From contig NZ_SODP01000001.1 of assembly GCF_004365355.1 (NCBI RefSeq), positions 62,001-126,000 on the forward strand: a stretch of 64,000 nt of DNA. The letters are read 5' to 3'. Positions 59,727-64,000 of the stretch are shown piece after piece. Numbering within the stretch: position 1 is the first letter of the stretch; the number at the start of each line of letters is the position of its first letter. The notes under the pieces are model-generated. The model ran no database searches, was not told the origin of the DNA, and was given only the letters and a program-made list of their open reading frames with translations. The position numbers were made by a program, and so were the translations under genes. The stretch comes from Kribbella pratensis. GTDB lineage: Bacteria > Actinomycetota > Actinomycetes > Propionibacteriales > Kribbellaceae.

Positions 59727-61436
59727 ATGGCGCAGACAGTGTCGGAGACCCAGCCCGTCGCCGAAGTGAAGGAGCCGGAGACCATCTCAGGCGGTCACCT
59801 GGTCGCCAAGGCGTTGAAGGCCGAGGGGATCGACGTGATCTTCACGCTCTGCGGCGGTCACATCATCGATATCTACGACGGCTGCGTGGACGAGGGCATC
59901 GCCGTGGTGGACGTACGGCATGAGCAGGTCGCCGCGCATGCCGCGGACGGCTACGCACGAGTGACGGGCAAGCCGGGATGCGCGGTCGTCACCGCCGGCC
60001 CGGGTACGACGGACGCGGTCACCGGCGTCGCGAACGCGTTCCGCGCCGAGAGCCCGATGCTGCTGATCGGTGGTCAGGGCGCGCTCAACCAGCACAAGAT
60101 GGGGTCCCTGCAGGACCTGCCGCACGTCGACATGATGACGCCGATCACCAAGTTCGCCGCGACCGTGCCGCACACCGCGCGCGCCGCCGACATGGTGTCG
60201 ATGGCGTTCCGCGAGTGCTACAACGGTGCACCCGGCCCGTCGTTCCTGGAGATCCCGCGCGACATCCTGGACAACTCGGTCCCGGTTGACTCCGCGACGG
60301 TCCCCGAGGCCGGCCGCTACCGCGCGTCGACGAAGAGCATCGGCGACCCGGCAAGCATCGAGGCGCTGGCCGATCTGCTGGTGCGGGCCGAGAAGCCCGT
60401 CGTACTGCTCGGCACCCAGGTGTGGACCGCCCGCGGCAGCGACGCGGCAACCGCGTTCGTACGGACCCTCGACGTACCGGCCTTCATGAACGGCGCCGCC
60501 CGCGGCACGCTGCCTCCCGGCGACCCGCACCATTTCCACCTGTCCCGTCGGTACGGGTTCAACAGCGCCGACCTGATCCTGATCGTCGGGACGCCGTTCG
60601 ACTTCCGGATGGGGTACGGGCGTCGCCTCCCGAAGAGTGCGACCGTCGTACAGATCGACATGGACTACCGCACCGTCGGCAAGAACCGCGACATCGATCT
60701 CGGCCTCGTCGGCGACCCGGGCGCGATCCTCTCCGCGGTCACCCAGGCCGCATCGGGCCGCCTGCACAAGACGGATCGCAAGGCCTGGTTCGCGGAGCTG
60801 CGCGCCGAGGAGGACGCGGCGTACCAGAAGCGGCTGCCGCGCCAGCTGTCCGACGCGAACCCGATCCACCCGCTCCGGCTGGCGCACGAGATCAACGAGT
60901 TCCTGACCGAGGACTCGATCTACATCGGTGACGGCGGCGACATCGTGACGTTCTCCGGTGGCGTCGTCCAGCCCAAGTCACCCGGCCACTGGATGGACCC
61001 GGGACCGCTGGGCACGCTCGGCGTCGGCATCCCGTTCGTGCTCGCGGCGAAGTACGCGCGACCGGACAAGGAAGTCGTCGCGCTGTTCGGCGACGGCGCT
61101 TTCTCCTTGACCGGTTGGGACTTCGAGACGCTGGTGCGCTTCAACCTCCCGTTCGTCGGTGTCGTCGGCAACAACTCTTCGATGAACCAGATCCGCTACG
61201 GCCAGGAAGCGAAGTACGGCCATGACCGCGGCCGGATCGGCAACACCCTCGGCGACGTGAAGTACGACGAATTCGCCCGGATGCTCGGCGGGTACGGCGA
61301 AGAGGTCCGCGACCCGAAGGACATCGGGCCGGCCATGCAGCGGGCCCGCGAGTCCGGACTGCCGTCGCTGATCAACGTCTGGGTCGACCCAGACGCGTAT
61401 GCCCCCGGAACCATGAACCAGACCATGTACAAGTAA
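59727..61436 (+). CDS. ThDP-dependent oxalyl-CoA decarboxylase / 2-hydroxyacyl-CoA lyase-type enzyme
   Basis: A 569-residue thiamin diphosphate enzyme, about the length of Oxalobacter oxalyl-CoA decarboxylase. The activating Glu66 lies in VRHEQVAAHAADGYARVTGK. The ThDP/Mg motif GDGAFSLTGWDFETLVRFNL starts near 453, with NN at 481-482. The loop ALNQHKMGSLQDLPHVDM near 117-134 lacks the Tyr-Glu pair (GDYEEMDQ) used by Oxalobacter OXC and looks more like 2-hydroxyacyl-CoA lyases. So two reactions remain open: oxalyl-CoA to formyl-CoA and CO2, or a 2-hydroxyacyl-CoA split to formyl-CoA and a carbonyl compound. Both give formyl-CoA, the substrate of the next gene. GAGGAGAGGA precedes ATG 59727; operator D is upstream. 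Confidence 0.85.
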   Translation: MAQTVSETQPVAEVKEPETISGGHLVAKALKAEGIDVIFTLCGGHIIDIYDGCVDEGIAVVDVRHEQVAAHAADGYARVTGKPGCAVVTAGPGTTDAVTGVANAFRAESPMLLIGGQGALNQHKMGSLQDLPHVDMMTPITKFAATVPHTARAADMVSMAFRECYNGAPGPSFLEIPRDILDNSVPVDSATVPEAGRYRASTKSIGDPASIEALADLLVRAEKPVVLLGTQVWTARGSDAATAFVRTLDVPAFMNGAARGTLPPGDPHHFHLSRRYGFNSADLILIVGTPFDFRMGYGRRLPKSATVVQIDMDYRTVGKNRDIDLGLVGDPGAILSAVTQAASGRLHKTDRKAWFAELRAEEDAAYQKRLPRQLSDANPIHPLRLAHEINEFLTEDSIYIGDGGDIVTFSGGVVQPKSPGHWMDPGPLGTLGVGIPFVLAAKYARPDKEVVALFGDGAFSLTGWDFETLVRFNLPFVGVVGNNSSMNQIRYGQEAKYGHDRGRIGNTLGDVKYDEFARMLGGYGEEVRDPKDIGPAMQRARESGLPSLINVWVDPDAYAPGTMNQTMYK

Positions 61437-61448
61437 AGGGGACCCGTC

Positions 61449-62675
61449 ATGACCAAGGCCCTCGAAGGTGTCCGCGTTCTCGACATGACGCACGTGCAGT
61501 CCGGACCGTCCTGCACCCAGATCCTTGCCTGGCTCGGCGCCGACGTGATCAAGCTCGAGGCACCGACCGGCGACATCACCCGCCAGCAGCTGCGCGACCT
61601 CCCCGACGTCGACAGCCTCTACTTCACGATGCTCAACTGCAACAAGCGCAGCATCACGCTGAACATGAAGTCCGACCGGGGCAAGGAGATCTTCACCGAC
61701 CTGGTGAAGAACTCCGACATCCTGGTGGAGAACTTCGCCCCGGGCGCGATCGACCGGATGGGCTTCACCTGGGAGCGACTGCAACTGCTGAACCCGGGCC
61801 TGATCTTCGCGTCGATCAAGGGCTTCGGCCCGGGCCGCTACGAGAACTTCAAAGCCTACGAGGTGGTCGCCCAGGCGATGGGCGGCGCGATGAGCACGAC
61901 GGGGTTCGAGGACGGACCGCCCACCGCGACCGGTGCGCAGATCGGCGACTCCGGCACCGGCATCCACCTGGTCGCCGGCATCCTTGCCGCGCTGTTCCAG
62001 CGGACCCACACCGGCAAGGGCCAGCGGGTGACCGTGGCCATGCAGGAGGCCGTGCTCAACCTGACCCGGGTGAAACTCCGTGACCAGCAGCGGCTCGCGC
62101 ACGGACCGCTGAAGGAGTACCCGAACGACAACTTCGGCGACGAGGTGCCGCGCTCGGGAAATGCGTCGGGCGGCGGCCAACCCGGCTGGGCTCTGAGGTG
62201 CGCGCCGGGTGGGCCGAACGACTACATCTACGTGATCGTCCAGCCGCCCGGCTGGGCTCCGATCGCCAACCTGATCGGCAAGCCCGAGCTCGCCGAGGAT
62301 CCCGACTGGGCGACGCCGGCCGCGCGGCTGGACAAGCTCGACAAGATGTTCGCGCTGATCGAGCAGTGGACCGAGCAGCACACGAAGTTCGAGGTGATGG
62401 ACAAGCTCAACGCGCTGAACGTGCCGTGCGGGCCGATCATGTCCACCGCGGAGCTGATCGCCGACGAGACCCTCGCCGACCTGGGCGCGGTGGTCGAGGT
62501 GGAGCACCCGCAGCGCGGCACGTTCAAGACCGTCGGCTGCCCGATCAAGCTGTCCGACTCCCCGGTCGAGGTGCAGACCTCACCCGGTCTGGGCGAGCAC
62601 AACTCTGCCATCTACAGCTCGCTCGGGATCGACACGGCCGAACTCTCCGAGCTCAAAGCCGCCGGCGTCATCTGA
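61449..62675 (+). CDS. frc: Class III CoA-transferase, formyl-CoA:oxalate CoA-transferase-like
   Basis: A 408-residue enzyme of the CaiB/BaiF family. By sequence memory it follows Oxalobacter FRC closely: [20 protein letters not shown] near 14-33, [20 protein letters not shown] near 56-75, the nucleophile Asp167 in [13 protein letters not shown], and the flexible glycine loop GGGQPGW near 239-245. It would move CoA from formyl-CoA to oxalate (or another acid), releasing formate. It lies 12 bases after the ThDP enzyme gene, so product and substrate pass between neighbours and the CoA cycle is closed. Formate may then leave by the OFA-type carrier. Confidence 0.87.
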   Translation: MTKALEGVRVLDMTHVQSGPSCTQILAWLGADVIKLEAPTGDITRQQLRDLPDVDSLYFTMLNCNKRSITLNMKSDRGKEIFTDLVKNSDILVENFAPGAIDRMGFTWERLQLLNPGLIFASIKGFGPGRYENFKAYEVVAQAMGGAMSTTGFEDGPPTATGAQIGDSGTGIHLVAGILAALFQRTHTGKGQRVTVAMQEAVLNLTRVKLRDQQRLAHGPLKEYPNDNFGDEVPRSGNASGGGQPGWALRCAPGGPNDYIYVIVQPPGWAPIANLIGKPELAEDPDWATPAARLDKLDKMFALIEQWTEQHTKFEVMDKLNALNVPCGPIMSTAELIADETLADLGAVVEVEHPQRGTFKTVGCPIKLSDSPVEVQTSPGLGEHNSAIYSSLGIDTAELSELKAAGVI

Positions 62676-62690
62676 ATGGAGATTCCCGCA

Positions 62691-64000
62691 ATGACCTATG
62701 ACAAGGCAGCAGTCCGGGCCATCCTCGACCAGGCTCTGGCGGACGGCCGTACGTCGCTGAGCGCGCCCGAGGCCAAGCAGGTCGCCGACGCGTACGGCAT
62801 CCCGACGCCGGGCGAGGGACTGGCCACGACTGCCGAGGGAGCCGCCGGTCTCGCCGCCGAGATCGGGTTCCCCGTCGTACTGAAGATCGTCTCGCCGGAC
62901 ATCTTGCACAAGACCGAGGCCGGCGGTGTGGTGGTCGGCGTGGACAGCGCGGACGCGGCGCGGGATGCGTTCGACAAGATCCTCGCCAATGCGCGCGCCT
63001 ACCGGGCCGACGCGGCGATCACCGGCGTACAGGTCCAGAAGATGCTGGTCACCGGCGGTGACGTGCAGGAGGTCATCGTCGGCGCGGTCACCGACCCGAC
63101 GTTCGGCAAGGTGGTCGCCTTCGGGTTGGGCGGCGTACTCGTCGAGGTGCTGAAGGACGTGACCTTCCGGCTTGCTCCGCTGACGGCCGGCGAAGCGCGG
63201 GCGATGGTCGACGGGATCGGCGCGCACGAGATGCTCGAGGGTGTTCGCGGTGCGCAGCCGGTCGACAAGGAGGCCGTCGGGGAGCTGATCAAGCGGCTGT
63301 CGGACCTCGTCACGGACTTCCCGCAGTTCGCCGAGGTGGATCTCAACCCGGTGCTGGCCGGGCCCGACGGCGCCACCGCGGTGGACTTCCGGATCATCGT
63401 CGACGCCGAGGCCGGCAAGCCGGTCGAGCGGTTCAGCCAGGAGGAGATCCTGACCGCGATGACGCGGATCATGCGGCCGCGCGCGGTGGCCGTGATCGGG
63501 GCGTCCAACGAGGACGGCAAGATCGGCAACTCGGTGATGAAGAACCTGGTCAACGGCGGGTACGCCGGGGACATCTACCCGGTCAACCCGAAGGGCGGCG
63601 AGGTTCTCGCGCTGAAGGCGTTCCCGTCGATCCTCGACGTACCGGGTGACGTGGATGTCGCGGTGTTCGCCGTACCGGCCAAGTTCGTCGCCGGGGCGCT
63701 CGAGCAGTGCGGGCAGAAGGGGGTCGCGGGCGCGATCCTGATCCCGTCCGGGTTCGCCGAGACCGGTGAGCAGGAGCTCCAGGACGAGGTCGTCGCGATC
63801 GCCCGTGAACACAATGTCCGAATTCTCGGACCGAACATCTACGGCTACTACTATCTGCCCGAGAGTCTGTGCGCGACGTTCTGTACGCCGTACGACGTCC
63901 GCGGATCCGTTGCCCTGTCGTCGCAGTCGGGCGGGATCGGGATGGCGATCCTCGGCTTCAGCCGGTCCAGCCGGATGGGAGTCTCGGCGATCGTTGGGGT
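62691..64000 (+). CDS. NDP-forming acyl-CoA ligase (acetate--CoA ligase family), cut by window end
   Basis: 436 residues are visible from ATG 62691 and the frame is still open at the edge. Domain order is an ATP-grasp part first (PVVLKIVSPDILHKTEAGGV near 60-79, AEVDLNPVL near 217), then a CoA-binding domain (AVAVIGASNEDGKIGNSVMK near 265) and the start of a succinyl-CoA-ligase-like domain (SSQSGGIGMAIL near 410). This order is reversed relative to PatZ-type proteins but known in bacterial ADP-forming enzymes. GGAG lies upstream, and 15 bases separate it from the transferase gene. It may activate a small acid such as oxalate, formate or acetate for this pathway; the substrate is inferred. Confidence 0.85.
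   Translation, partial: MTYDKAAVRAILDQALADGRTSLSAPEAKQVADAYGIPTPGEGLATTAEGAAGLAAEIGFPVVLKIVSPDILHKTEAGGVVVGVDSADAARDAFDKILANARAYRADAAITGVQVQKMLVTGGDVQEVIVGAVTDPTFGKVVAFGLGGVLVEVLKDVTFRLAPLTAGEARAMVDGIGAHEMLEGVRGAQPVDKEAVGELIKRLSDLVTDFPQFAEVDLNPVLAGPDGATAVDFRIIVDAEAGKPVERFSQEEILTAMTRIMRPRAVAVIGASNEDGKIGNSVMKNLVNGGYAGDIYPVNPKGGEVLALKAFPSILDVPGDVDVAVFAVPAKFVAGALEQCGQKGVAGAILIPSGFAETGEQELQDEVVAIAREHNVRILGPNIYGYYYLPESLCATFCTPYDVRGSVALSSQSGGIGMAILGFSRSSRMGVSAIVG

Overview
The window is high-GC actinobacterial chromosome: GTG and TTG starts, ATGA/GTGA gene overlaps, a SigE-type sigma factor next to a membrane partner, orn beside tRNA-His, and TetR/LacI control throughout. Gene content best fits the Propionibacteriales, probably Kribbella or a close relative; that is an inference from gene style, not a computed placement. 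1-233 is the tail of a TetR gene, and 234-1156 is gene-poor with a piece of an ATP-dependent DNA ligase. 1157-11700 is a catabolic cluster: acyl-CoA synthetase, TetR, two small proteins, a DyP peroxidase, a mini-catalase, a second TetR, then a tightly overlapping set of a VOC (extradiol-dioxygenase-like) protein, FAH-family hydrolase, DoxX-like membrane protein and FAD aromatic hydroxylase. Three copies of one palindrome (consensus CTGATGATTTCATCAG) tie these genes into one regulon.

12612-33225 is an integrated element of about 20.6 kb in tRNA-Lys(CTT). A 40-bp exact copy of the 3' half of the tRNA lies at its far end, and a tyrosine recombinase sits next to the intact tRNA. The recombinase carries an XRE-type helix-turn-helix inside its catalytic domain and seems to lack a normal start codon. 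Cargo: a 2856-residue secreted RHS polymorphic toxin with a candidate immunity gene, a subtilisin-like protease, a large secreted protein, two broken transposase loci and two small hypotheticals. Left of the element lies a second, broken integrase with the same upstream region, so the site has been used before.

33.3-48.9 kb is mostly ordinary chromosome: an FAD oxidoreductase coupled to TenA, a class V aminotransferase and DUF429 pair, a TetR/monooxygenase divergon, a CDF exporter, MarC, sigma factor, tRNA-His, Orn, methyltransferase, cold-shock protein with a leader hairpin, and small enzymes. 48.9-55.2 kb is a beta-galactoside uptake and hydrolysis system (GH35 enzyme, ABC importer, divergent LacI regulator with two operators).

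55.1-64.0 kb holds sucCD, an OFA-type MFS transporter, a ThDP enzyme of oxalyl-CoA decarboxylase/2-hydroxyacyl-CoA lyase type, a formyl-CoA:oxalate CoA-transferase-like protein and an NDP-forming acyl-CoA ligase cut by the window end. Four near-palindromes (TGCATACnGTATGCA) lie upstream of these genes and of a ketopantoate-reductase paralogue 9 kb away, suggesting one oxalate or related 2-hydroxyacid regulon. Two intergenic hairpins (50685-50773 and 57316-57403) share a constant loop but have different, internally complementary stems. This is the least expected structure in the window.
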